A stretch of 64,000 nt of DNA from Pratylenchus scribneri (lineage: Eukaryota; Nematoda; Chromadorea; Rhabditida; Pratylenchidae). Location: positions 1,110,001 through 1,174,000 of the forward strand of contig JAQSEB010000071.1 of the NCBI GenBank assembly GCA_030063045.1, given 5' to 3'. The position numbers and the translations under genes were made by a program. The notes beneath the pieces are model-generated. The model was not told the origin of the DNA and ran no database searches. It saw only the letters and a list, made by a program, of their open reading frames with translations. Shown here one piece after another: positions 12,216 through 25,300 of this stretch; position 1 is the stretch's first letter; each line of letters opens with the position of its first letter.

Positions 12216-12889
12216 ATTTGTTGAATTTTACTCTGTACGAAAAAAGGGTTAGCCGACATTTGCGGACGAAACGGAGGGCTGCTGGCACCGATGGCTGTAA
12301 AGCTGCTGTGGAATTGTTTATGGATGGCATTTTATTAGGCAGAAATTTAGCTACAACATGATAATCTTTGGCCATAATTCGGTGAATATTCAACATTGGC
12401 CAAAATTTAGCATATCATTTTGTAGCCAAATTTATGGCTAATAAAAAGCCATAAACAATTCCAGAGCAGCTTTACAGCCAAGCTCCCATTTCATCTGCAA
12501 ATGTCATTCATAACACGGAAAATGGCCTACAATCATAGATCCAATGTAAAGTTTTTGAATGAATTCTCTCATCAGCAGCAAATGAATTCACTGATGGTTT
12601 TCAAAGTAAATGTTTTATTGGTGAATGGATGATCATTCATTTTATTTTTTAATTTCCTTTTTTTATCAGCTTGAAGCCTTGCATTTCGCATTTTCATTAA
12701 TTCACCCTCCCACTTCCAAAAATGGTCGTCCCACTTCTGATCTTTCTTTTATTATTCATTTGCTTTGATAAAAGTGAACAATGCACAAATATAGCAAAGG
12801 CAATTTGTTGATGGATGATCGTGAACATACTTATTTCGCAAAAATGGAAACGACCATAAATTGAAGTGGAAAAGGAAATTGATGCAAAA
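11960..12889 (-). repeat. Right arm of 930-bp inverted duplication
   Basis: Reverse-complement copy of 5961-6890, separated from it by 5,069 bp. Outside the arms (GATGCAAAA at one end, the GHCCL codons at the other) similarity ends abruptly. Confidence 0.95.
12292..12480. repeat. 189-bp foldback in Cys-rich gene promoter, copy 2
   Basis: Same palindrome as 6370-6558, carried along in the duplicated arm. Terminal TGGCTGTAAAGCTGCT is present at both ends in inverted orientation. Confidence 0.85.
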
Positions 12890-12946
12890 AGATTGAAAAA
12901 ATTCGAAGCATTTGGTTGAGACGGGCGCTTGTTATTTTACATAAAA

Positions 12947-12988
12947 ATCGCAGATGGGAGCCGGAGGGCCAAATGCCGAGTTAGTGGC
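12947..12988 (+). pseudogene. Relic of a zinc-finger exon
   Basis: A segment of about 40 bp (CGCAGATGGGAGCCGGAGGG and following bases) closely matches 4632-4672 in exon 12 of the zinc-finger gene, with a few substitutions. The flanks do not match. It lies just outside the right arm and appears to be a stray fragment of that gene. Confidence 0.6.
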
Positions 12989-13315
12989 TCAGTCTATTTA
13001 ATTTTTTGTTTAAAAAATTTATTAAGATAAAACTTTCTTACACCCAATCCCGATATTATAATCTGTGGTAAACGGATTTTTAAGAGTCAGAAAAATGATG
13101 TGATTTAGATTCTTTTGTAAATTGCCTAAATCGATTTGAGGAACCCTCAAAATTGGCGATTTTAAAATTTTTATTGCATTTTTTTATTAAAATTTTTCTC
13201 ATAAAAATGTTACAAGAATAGGTAAAATTGTGGGTCAAAATTGTGCGTCAAAGAACATTCAACAATATGGAAATAATAATAATAATTGAATTGCACAAAA
13301 ATATCATTCATTCAT

Positions 13316-16300
13316 TTATTTATTTGTGTTGCTTTTTTCACTGCCACTTCCTCTTCGATTGATGAATGTCTTCTTTGTTGGATTTGATGATGACGCAGAC
13401 GCAGCATTCGGATTCGGAATGTGCTGATGAAGAGGTGGAAAATTGGCAAAATCTGCAAAAAATAAAAAATATTTTGATAAAAAAAATTAGAATAATTTAT
13501 CTTTCGAAAATTTAATTTAAATCGATTTTTTTACTTAAAATTTTGGGTTAATTTTTTAATTTTTTACTTAAAATTTTGGGTTAATTTTTTAATTTTTTAC
13601 TTAAAATTTTGGGTTAATTTTTTAATTTTTTACTTAAAATTTTGGGATAATTTTTAAATTTTTTGACTTAAAAATTTTGGGATAATTTTTAAATTTTTTG
13701 ACTTAAAAATTTTGGGGTAATTTTTAAATTTTTTGACTTAAAAATTTTGGGATAATTTTTAAATTTTTTGACTTAAAAATTTTGGGATAATTTTTAAATT
13801 TTTTTGACTTAAAAATTTTGGGGTAATTTTTAAATTTTTTGACTTAAAAATTTTGGGATAATTTTTAAATTTTTTTTGACTTAAAAATTTTGGGATAATT
13901 TTTAAATTTTTTTACTTAAAATTTTGGGATAATTTTTAAATTTTTTTTGACTTAAAAATTTTGGGATAATTTTTAAATTTTTTTTGACTTAAAAATTTTG
14001 GGATAATTTTTAAATTTTTTTTGACTTAAAAATTTTGGGATAATTTTTAAATTTTTTGACTTAAAAATTTTGGGGTAATTTTTAAATTTTTTGACTTAAA
14101 AATTTTGGGATAATTTTTAAATTTTTTTTGACTTAAAAATTTTGGGGTAATTTTTAAATTTTTTGACTTAAAAATTTTGGGATAATTTTTAAATTTTTTT
14201 TGACTTAAAAATTTTGGGATAATTTTTAAATTTTTTTACTTAAAATTTTGGGATAATTTTTAAATTTTTTTTGACTTAAAAATTTTGGGATAATTTTTAA
14301 ATTTTTTTTGACTTAAAAATTTTGGGATAATTTTTAAATTTTTTTTGACTTAAAAATTTTGGGATAATTTTTAAAAATTTTGGGATAATTTTTAAATTTT
14401 TTGACTTAAAAATTTTGGGATAATTTTTAAATTTTTTGACTTAAAAATTTTGGGATAATTTTTAAATTTTTTGACTTAAAAATTTTGGGATAATTTTTAA
14501 ATTTTTTGACTTAAAAATTTTGGGATAATTTTTAAATTTTTTGACTTAAAAATTTTGGGATAATTTTTAAATTTTTTTGACTTAAAAATTTTGGGATAAT
14601 TTTTAAATTTTTTGACTTAAAAATTTTGGGATAATTTTTAAATTTTTTGACTTAAAAATTTTGGGATAATTTTTAAATTTTTTGACTTAAAAATTTTGGG
14701 ATAATTTTTAAATTTTTTGACTTAAAAATTTTGGGATAATTTTTAAATTTTTTGACTTAAAAATTTTGGGATAATTTTTAAATTTTTTGACTTAAAAATT
14801 TTGGGATAATTTTTAAATTTTTTGACTTAAAAATTTTGGGATAATTTTTAAATTTTTTGACTTAAAAATTTTGGGATAATTTTTAAATTTTTTGACTTAA
14901 AAATTTTGGGATAATTTTTAAATTTTTTTTGACTTAAAAATTTTGGGATAATTTTTAAATTTTTTTTGACTTAAAAATTTTGGGATAATTTTTAATTTTT
15001 TTTTGACTTAAAAATTTTGGGATAATTTTTAAATTTTTTTTGACTTAAAAATTTTGGGATAATTTTTAAATTTTTTGACTTAAAAATTTTGGGATAATTT
15101 TTAAATTTTTTGACTTAAAAATTTTGGGATAATTTTTAAATTTTTTTTGACTTAAAAATTTTGGGATAATTTTTAAATTTTTTGACTTAAAAATTTTGGG
15201 ATAATTTTTAAATTTTTTGACTTAAAAATTTTGGGATAATTTTTAAATTTTTTGACTTAAAAATTTTGGGATAATTTTTAAATTTTTTGACTTAAAAATT
15301 TTGGGATAATTTTTAAATTTTTTGACTTAAAAATTTTGGGATAATTTTTAAATTTTTTGACTTAAAAATTTTGGGATAATTTTTAAATTTTTTGACTTAA
15401 AAATTTTGGGATAATTTTTAAATTTTTTGACTTAAAAATTTTGGGATAATTTTTAAATTTTTTGACTTAAAAATTTTGGGATAATTTTTAAATTTTTTGA
15501 CTTAAAAATTTTGGGGTAATTTTTAAATTTTTTGACTTAAAAATTTTGGGATAATTTTTAAATTTTTTTTGACTTAAAAATTTTGGGATAATTTTTAAAT
15601 TTTTTTACTTAAAATTTTGGGATAATTTTTAAATTTTTTTTGACTTAAAAATTTTGGGATAATTTTTAAATTTTTTTTGACTTAAAAATTTTGGGATAAT
15701 TTTTAAATTTTTTTTGACTTAAAAATTTTGGGATAATTTTTAAATTTTTTGACTTAAAAATTTTGGGGTAATTTTTAAATTTTTTGACTTAAAAATTTTG
15801 GGATAATTTTTAAATTTTTTTTGACTTAAAAATTTTGGGATAATTTTTAAATTTTTTTTGACTTAAAAATTTTGGGATAATTTTTAAATTTTTTTTGACT
15901 TAAAAATTTTGGGATAATTTTTAAATTTTTTGACTTAAAAATTTTGGGGTAATTTTTAAATTTTTTGACTTAAAAATTTTGGGATAATTTTTAAATTTTT
16001 TTTGACTTAAAAATTTTGGGATAATTTTTAAATTTTTTTACTTAAAATTTTGGGATAATTTTTAAATTTTTTTTGACTTAAAAATTTTGGGATAATTTTT
16101 AAATTTTTTTTGACTTAAAAATTTTGGGATAATTTTTAAATTTTTTTACTTAAAATTTTGGGATAATTTTTAAATTTTTTTTGACTTAAAAATTTTGGGA
16201 TAATTTTTAAATTTTTTTTGACTTAAAAATTTTGGGATAATTTTTAAATTTTTTTTGACTTAAAAATTTTGGGATAATTTTTAAATTTTTTGACTTAAAA

Positions 16301-19300
16301 ATTTTGGGGTAATTTTTAAATTTTTTGACTTAAAAATTTTGGGATAATTTTTAAATTTTTTTTGACTTAAAAATTTTGGGATAATTTTTAAATTTTTTTT
16401 GACTTAAAAATTTTGGGATAATTTTTAAATTTTTTTTGACTTAAAAATTTTGGGATAATTTTTAAATTTTTTGACTTAAAAATTTTGGGGTAATTTTTAA
16501 ATTTTTTGACTTAAAAATTTTGGGATAATTTTTAAATTTTTTTTGACTTAAAAATTTTGGGATAATTTTTAAATTTTTTTACTTAAAATTTTGGGATAAT
16601 TTTTAAATTTTTTTTGACTTAAAAATTTTGGGATAATTTTTAAAAATTTTGGGATAATTTTTAAATTTTTTGACTTAAAAATTTTGGGATAATTTTTAAA
16701 TTTTTTGACTTAAAAATTTTGGGATAATTTTTAAATTTTTTGACTTAAAAATTTTGGGATAATTTTTAAATTTTTTGACTTAAAAATTTTGGGATAATTT
16801 TTAAATTTTTTGACTTAAAAATTTTGGGATAATTTTTAAATTTTTTTGACTTAAAAATTTTGGGATAATTTTTAAATTTTTTGACTTAATTAAATTTTTT
16901 GACTTAAAAATTTGGGATAATTTTTAAATTTTTTGACTTAAAAATTTTGGATAATTTTTAAATTTTTTGACTTAAAAATTTTGGGATAATTTTTAAATTT
17001 TTTGACTTAAAAATTTTGGGATAATTTTTAAATTTTTTGACTTAAAAATTTTGGGATAATTTTTAAATTTTTTGACTTAAAAATTTTGGGATAATTTTTA
17101 AATTTTTTGACTTAAAAATTTTGGGATAATTTTTAAATTTTTTGACTTAAAAATTTTGGGATAATTTTTAAATTTTTTGACTTAAAAAATTTTGGGATAA
17201 TTTTTAAATTTTTTGACTTAAAAATTTTGGGATAATTTTTAAATTTTTTGACTTAAAAATTTTGGGATAATTTTTAAATTTTTTGACTTAAAAATTTTGG
17301 GATAATTTTAAATTTTTTGACTTAAAAATTTTGGGATAATTTTTAAATTTTTTGACTTAAAAATTTTGGGATAATTTTTAAATTTTTTGACTTAAAAATT
17401 TTGGGATAATTTTTAAATTTTTTTTGACTTAAAATTTTGGGATAATTTTTAAATTTTTTGACTTAAAAATTTTGGGATAATTTTTAAATTTTTTGACTTA
17501 AAAATTTTGGGATAATTTTTAAATTTTTTGACTTAAAAATTTTGGGATAATTTTTAAATTTTTTGACTTAAAAATTTTGGGATAATTTTTAAATTTTTTG
17601 ACTTAAAAATTTTGGGATAATTTTAAATTTTTTGACTTAAAAATTTTGGATAATTTTTAAATTTTTTGACTTAAAAATTTTGGGATAATTTTTAAATTTT
17701 TTGACTTAAAAATTTTGGGATAATTTTTAAATTTTTTGACTTAAAAATTTTGGGATAATTTTTAAATTTTTTGACTTAAAAATTTTGGGATAATTTTTAA
17801 ATTTTTTGACTTAAAAATTTTGGGATAATTTTTAAATTTTTTGACTTAAAAATTTTGGGATAATTTTTAAATTTTTTTGACTTAAAAATTTTGGGATAAT
17901 TTTTAAATTTTTTTGACTTAAAAATTTTGGGATAATTTTTAAATTTTTTGACTTAAAAATTTTGGGATAATTTTTAAATTTTTTGACTTAAAAATTTTGG
18001 GATAATTTTTAAATTTTTTTGACTTAAAAATTTTGGGATAATTTTTAAATTTTTTTGACTTAAAAATTTTGGGATAATTTTTAAATTTTTTTGACTTAAA
18101 AATTTTGGGATAATTTTTAAATTTTTTGACTTAAAAATTTTGGGATAATTTTTAAATTTTTTTGACTTAAAAATTTTGGGATAATTTTTAAATTTTTTGA
18201 CTTAAAAATTTTGGGATAATTTTTAAATTTTTTGACTTAAAAATTTTGGGATAATTTTTAAATTTTTTGACTTAAAAATTTTGGGATAATTTTTAAATTT
18301 TTTGACTTAAAAATTTTGGGATAATTTTTAAATTTTTTGACTTAAAATTTTGGGATAATTTTTAAATTTTTTTGACTTAAAAATTTTGGGATAATTTTTA
18401 AATTTTTTGACTTAAAAATTTTGGGATAATTTTTAAATTTTTTGACTTAAAATTTTGGGATAATTTTTAAATTTTTTGACTTAAAAATTTTGGGATATTT
18501 TTAAATTTTTTTGACTTAAAAATTTTGGGATAATTTTTAAATTTTTTGACTTAAAAATTTTGGGATAATTTTTAAATTTTTTGACTTAAAAATTTTGGGA
18601 TAATTTTTAAATTTTTTGACTTAAAAATTTTGGGATAATTTTTAAATTTTTTTTGACTTAAAAATTTTGGGATAATTTTTAAATTTTTTTGACTTAAAAA
18701 TTTTGGGATAATTTTTAAATTTTTTTGACTTAAAAATTTTGGGATAATTTTTAAATTTTTTGACTTAAAAATTTTGGGATAATTTTTAAATTTTTTGACT
18801 TAAAAATTTTGGGATAATTTTTAAATTTTTTTTGACTTAAAAATTTTGGGATAATTTTTAAATTTTTTTGACTTAAAAATTTTGGGATAATTTTTAAATT
18901 TTTTTTGACTTAAAAATTTTGGGATAATTTTTTAAATTTTTTTTGACTTAAAAATTTTGGGATAATTTTTAAATTTTTTTTGACTTAAAATTTTGGGATA
19001 ATTTAAATTTTTTACTTAAAATTTTGGGATAATTTTTAAATTTTTTGACTTAAAAATTTTGGGATAATTTTTAAATTTTTTGACTTAAAAATTTTGGGAT
19101 AATTTTAAATTTTTTGACTTAAAAATTTTGGGATAATTTTTAAATTTTTTGACTTAAAAATTTTGGGATAATTTTAAATTTTTTGACTTAAAAATTTTGG
19201 GATAATTTTTAAATTTTTTGACTTAAAAATTTTGGGATAATTTTTAAATTTTTTGACTTAAAAATTTTGGGATAATTTTTAAATTTTTTGACTTAAAAAT

Positions 19301-22300
19301 TTTGGGATAATTTTTAAATTTTTTGACTTAAAAATTTTGGGATAATTTTTAAATTTTTTGACTTAAAAATTTTGGGATAATTTTTAAATTTTTTGACTTA
19401 AAAATTTTGGGATAATTTTTAAATTTTTTGACTTAAAAATTTTGGGATAATTTTTAATTTTTTTGACTTAAAAATTTTGGGATAATTTTTAAATTTTTTG
19501 ACTTAAAAATTTTGGGATAATTTTTAAATTTTTTGACTTAAAAATTTTGGGATAATTTTTAAATTTTTTGACTTAAAAATTTTGGGATAATTTTTAAATT
19601 TTTTGACTTAAAAATTTTGGGATAATTTTTAAATTTTTTGACTTAAAAATTTTGGGATAATTTTTAAATTTTTTGACTTAAAAATTTTGGGATAATTTTT
19701 AAATTTTTTGACTTAAAAATTTTGGGATAATTTTTAAATTTTTTGACTTAAAAATTTTGGGATAATTTTTAAATTTTTTGACTTAAAAATTTTGGGATAA
19801 TTTTTAAATTTTTTTTGACTTAAAAATTTTGGGATAATTTTTAAATTTTTTTGACTTAAAAATTTTGGGATAATTTTTAAATTTTTTTGACTTAAAAATT
19901 TTGGGATAATTTTTAAATTTTTTTGACTTAAAAATTTTGGGATAATTTTTAAATTTTTTGACTTAAAAATTTTGGGATAATTTTTAAATTTTTTGACTTA
20001 AAAATTTTGGGATAATTTTTAAATTTTTTTTGACTTAAAAATTTTGGGATAATTTTTAAATTTTTTGACTTAAAAATTTTGGGATAATTTTTAAATTTTT
20101 TGACTTAAAAATTTTGGGATAATTTTTAAATTTTTTGACTTAAAAATTTTGGGATAATTTTTAAATTTTTTGACTTAAAAATTTTGGGATAATTTTTAAA
20201 TTTTTTGACTTAAAAATTTTGGGATAATTTTTAAATTTTTTGACTTAAAAATTTTGGGATAATTTTTAAATTTTTTGACTTAAAAATTTTGGGATAATTT
20301 TTAAATTTTTTGACTTAAAAATTTTGGGATAATTTTTAAATTTTTTTTGACTTAAAAATTTTGGGATAATTTTTAAATTTTTTTGACTTAAAAATTTTGG
20401 GATAATTTTTAAATTTTTTGACTTAAAAATTTTGGGATAATTTTTAAATTTTTTGACTTAAAAATTTTGGGATAATTTTTAAATTTTTTTTGACTTAAAA
20501 ATTTTGGGATAATTTTTAAATTTTTTGACTTAAAAATTTTGGGATAATTTTTAAATTTTTTTTGACTTAAAAATTTTGGGATAATTTTTAAATTTTTTGA
20601 CTTAAAAATTTTGGGATAATTTTTAAATTTTTTGACTTAAAAATTTTGGGATAATTTTTAAATTTTTTGACTTAAAAATTTTGGGATAATTTTTAAATTT
20701 TTTGACTTAAAAATTTTGGGATAATTTTTAAATTTTTTGACTTAAAAATTTTGGGATAATTTTTAAATTTTTTTTGACTTAAAAATTTTGGGATAATTTT
20801 TAAAAATTTTGGGATAATTTTTAAATTTTTTGACTTAAAAATTTTGGGATAATTTTTAAATTTTTTGACTTAAAAATTTTGGGATAATTTTTAAATTTTT
20901 TGACTTAAAAATTTTGGGATAATTTTTAAATTTTTTTGACTTAAAAATTTTGGGATAATTTTTAAATTTTTTTTGACTTAAAAATTTTGGGATAATTTTT
21001 AAATTTTTTTTGACTTAAAAATTTTGGGATAATTTTTAAATTTTTTTTGACTTAAAAATTTTGGGATAATTTTTAAATTTTTTTTGACTTAAAAATTTTG
21101 GGATAATTTTTAAATTTTTTTTGACTTAAAAATTTTGGGATAATTTTTAAATTTTTTTTGACTTAAAAATTTTGGGATAATTTTTAAATTTTTTGACTTA
21201 AAAATTTTGGGATAATTTTTAAATTTTTTGACTTAAAAATTTTGGGATAATTTTTAAATTTTTTTTGACTTAAAAATTTTGGGATAATTTTTAAATTTTT
21301 TTTGACTTAAAAATTTTGGGATAATTTTTAAATTTTTTGACTTAAAAATTTTGGGATAATTTTTAAATTTTTTGACTTAAAAATTTTGGGATAATTTTTA
21401 AATTTTTTGACTTAAAAATTTTGGGATAATTTTTAAATTTTTTGACTTAAAAATTTTGGGATAATTTTTAAATTTTTTTTGACTTAAAAATTTTGGGATA
21501 ATTTTTAAATTTTTTGACTTAAAAATTTTGGGATAATTTTTAAATTTTTTTTGACTTAAAAATTTTGGGATAATTTTTAAATTTTTTGACTTAAAAATTT
21601 TGGGATAATTTTTAAATTTTTTGACTTAAAAATTTTGGGATAATTTTTAAATTTTTTGACTTAAAAATTTTGGGATAATTTTTAAATTTTTTGACTTAAA
21701 AATTTTGGGATAATTTTTAAATTTTTTGACTTAAAAATTTTGGGATAAATTTTAAATTTTTTGACTTAAAAATTTTGGGATAATTTTTAAATTTTTTGAC
21801 TTAAAAATTTTGGGATAATTTTTAAATTTTTTTGACTTAAAAATTTTGGGATAATTTTTAAATTTTTTGACTTAAAAATTTTGGGATAATTTTTAAATTT
21901 TTTGACTTAAAAATTTTGGGATAATTTTTAAATTTTTTGACTTAAAAATTTTGGGATAATTTTTAAATTTTTTTTGACTTAAAAATTTTGGGATAATTTT
22001 TAAATTTTTTGACTTAAAAATTTTGGGATAATTTTTAAATTTTTTTTGACTTAAAAATTTTGGGATAATTTTTAAATTTTTTGACTTAAAAATTTTGGGA
22101 TAATTTTTAAATTTTTTTTGACTTAAAAATTTTGGGATAATTTTTAAATTTTTTGACTTAAAAATTTTGGGATAATTTTTAAATTTTTTGACTTAAAAAT
22201 TTTGGGATAATTTTTAAATTTTTTGACTTAAAAATTTTGGGATAATTTTTAAATTTTTTGACTTAAAAATTTTGGGATAATTTTTAAATTTTTTGACTTA

Positions 22301-25300
22301 AAAATTTTGGGATAATTTTTAAATTTTTTGACTTAAAAATTTTGGGATAATTTTTAAATTTTTTGACTTAAAAATTTTGGGATAATTTTTAAATTTTTTT
22401 TGACTTAAAAATTTTGGGATAATTTTTAAATTTTTTTTGACTTAAAAATTTTGGGATAATTTTTAAATTTTTTTGACTTAAAAATTTTGGGATAATTTTT
22501 AAATTTTTTTTGACTTAAAAATTTTGGGATAATTTTTAAATTTTTTGACTTAAAAATTTTGGGATAATTTTTAAATTTTTTGACTTAAAAATTTTGGGAT
22601 AATTTTTAAATTTTTTTGACTTAAAAATTTTGGGATAATTTTTAAATTTTTTGACTTAAAAATTTTGGGATAATTTTTAAATTTTTTGACTTAAAAATTT
22701 TGGGATAATTTTTAAATTTTTTGACTTAAAAATTTTGGGATAATTTTTAAATTTTTTGACTTAAAAATTTTGGGATAATTTTTAAATTTTTTGACTTAAA
22801 AATTTTGGGATAATTTTTAAATTTTTTGACTTAAAAATTTTGGGATAATTTTTAAATTTTTTGACTTAAAAATTTTGGGATAATTTTTAAATTTTTTGAC
22901 TTAAAAATTTTGGGATAATTTTTAAATTTTTTTTGACTTAAAAATTTTGGGATAATTTTTAAATTTTTTTGACTTAAAAATTTTGGGATAATTTTTAAAT
23001 TTTTTGACTTAAAAATTTTGGGATAATTTTTAAATTTTTTGACTTAAAAATTTTGGGATAATTTTTAAATTTTTTTTGACTTAAAAATTTTGGGATAATT
23101 TTTAAATTTTTTGACTTAAAAATTTTGGGATAATTTTTAAATTTTTTGACTTAAAAATTTTGGGATAATTTTTAAATTTTTTGACTTAAAAATTTTGGGA
23201 TAATTTTTAAATTTTTTTGACTTAAAAATTTTGGGATAATTTTTAAATTTTTTGACTTAAAAATTTTGGGATAATTTTTAAATTTTTTTGACTTAAAAAT
23301 TTTGGGATAATTTTTAAATTTTTTGACTTAAAAATTTTGGGATAATTTTTAAATTTTTTTTGACTTAAAAATTTTGGGATAATTTTTAAATTTTTTGACT
23401 TAAAAATTTTGGGATAATTTTTAAATTTTTTGACTTAAAAATTTTGGGATAATTTTTAAATTTTTTTGACTTAAAAATTTTGGGATAATTTTTAAATTTT
23501 TTTTGACTTAAAAATTTTGGGATAATTTTTAAATTTTTTTTGACTTAAAAATTTTGGGATAATTTTTAAATTTTTTGACTTAAAAATTTTGGGATAATTT
23601 TTAAATTTTTTGACTTAAAAATTTTGGGATAATTTTTAAATTTTTTTTGACTTAAAAATTTTGGGATAATTTTTAAATTTTTTGACTTAAAAATTTTGGG
23701 ATAATTTTTAAATTTTTTGACTTAAAAATTTTGGGATAATTTTTAAATTTTTTGACTTAAAAATTTTGGGATAATTTTTAAATTTTTTGACTTAAAAATT
23801 TTGGGATAATTTTTAAATTTTTTGACTTAAAAATTTTGGGATAATTTTTAAATTTTTTGACTTAAAAATTTTGGGATAATTTTTAAATTTTTTGACTTAA
23901 AAATTTTGGGATAATTTTTAAATTTTTTGACTTAAAAATTTTGGGATAATTTTTAAATTTTTTTTGACTTAAAAATTTTGGGATAATTTTTAAATTTTTT
24001 TTGACTTAAAAATTTTGGGATAATTTTTAAATTTTTTGACTTAAAAATTTTGGGATAATTTTTAAATTTTTTGACTTAAAAATTTTGGGATAATTTTTAA
24101 ATTTTTTTTGACTTAAAAATTTTGGGATAATTTTTAAATTTTTTGACTTAAAAATTTTGGGATAATTTTTAAATTTTTTTTGACTTAAAAATTTTGGGAT
24201 AATTTTTAAATTTTTTGACTTAAAAATTTTGGGATAATTTTTAAATTTTTTGACTTAAAAATTTTGGGATAATTTTTAAATTTTTTGACTTAAAAATTTT
24301 GGGATAATTTTTAAATTTTTTGACTTAAAAATTTTGGGATAATTTTTAAATTTTTTGACTTAAAAATTTTGGGATAATTTTTAAATTTTTTTTGACTTAA
24401 AAATTTTGGGATAATTTTTAAAAATTTTGGGATAATTTTTAAATTTTTTGACTTAAAAATTTTGGGATAATTTTTAAATTTTTTGACTTAAAAATTTTGG
24501 GATAATTTTTAAATTTTTTGACTTAAAAATTTTGGGATAATTTTTAAATTTTTTTTGACTTAAAAATTTTGGGATAATTTTTAAATTTTTTTTGACTTAA
24601 AAATTTTGGGATAATTTTTAAATTTTTTTTGACTTAAAAATTTTGGGATAATTTTTAAATTTTTTTTGACTTAAAAATTTTGGGATAATTTTTAAATTTT
24701 TTTTGACTTAAAAATTTTGGGATAATTTTTAAATTTTTTTTGACTTAAAAATTTTGGGATAATTTTTAAATTTTTTTTGACTTAAAAATTTTGGGATAAT
24801 TTTTAAATTTTTTGACTTAAAAATTTTGGGATAATTTTTAAATTTTTTGACTTAAAAATTTTGGGATAATTTTTAAATTTTTTTTGACTTAAAAATTTTG
24901 GGATAATTTTTAAATTTTTTTGACTTAAAAATTTTGGGATAATTTTTAAATTTTTTGACTTAAAAATTTTGGGATAATTTTTAAATTTTTTGACTTAAAA
25001 ATTTTGGGATAATTTTTAAATTTTTTGACTTAAAAATTTTGGGATAATTTTTAAATTTTTTGACTTAAAAATTTTGGGATAATTTTTAAATTTTTTTTGA
25101 CTTAAAAATTTTGGGATAATTTTTAAATTTTTTGACTTAAAAATTTTGGGATAATTTTTAAATTTTTTTTGACTTAAAAATTTTGGGATAATTTTTAAAT
25201 TTTTTGACTTAAAAATTTTGGGATAATTTTTAAATTTTTTGACTTAAAAATTTTGGGATAATTTTTAAATTTTTTGACTTAAAAATTTTGGGATAATTTT

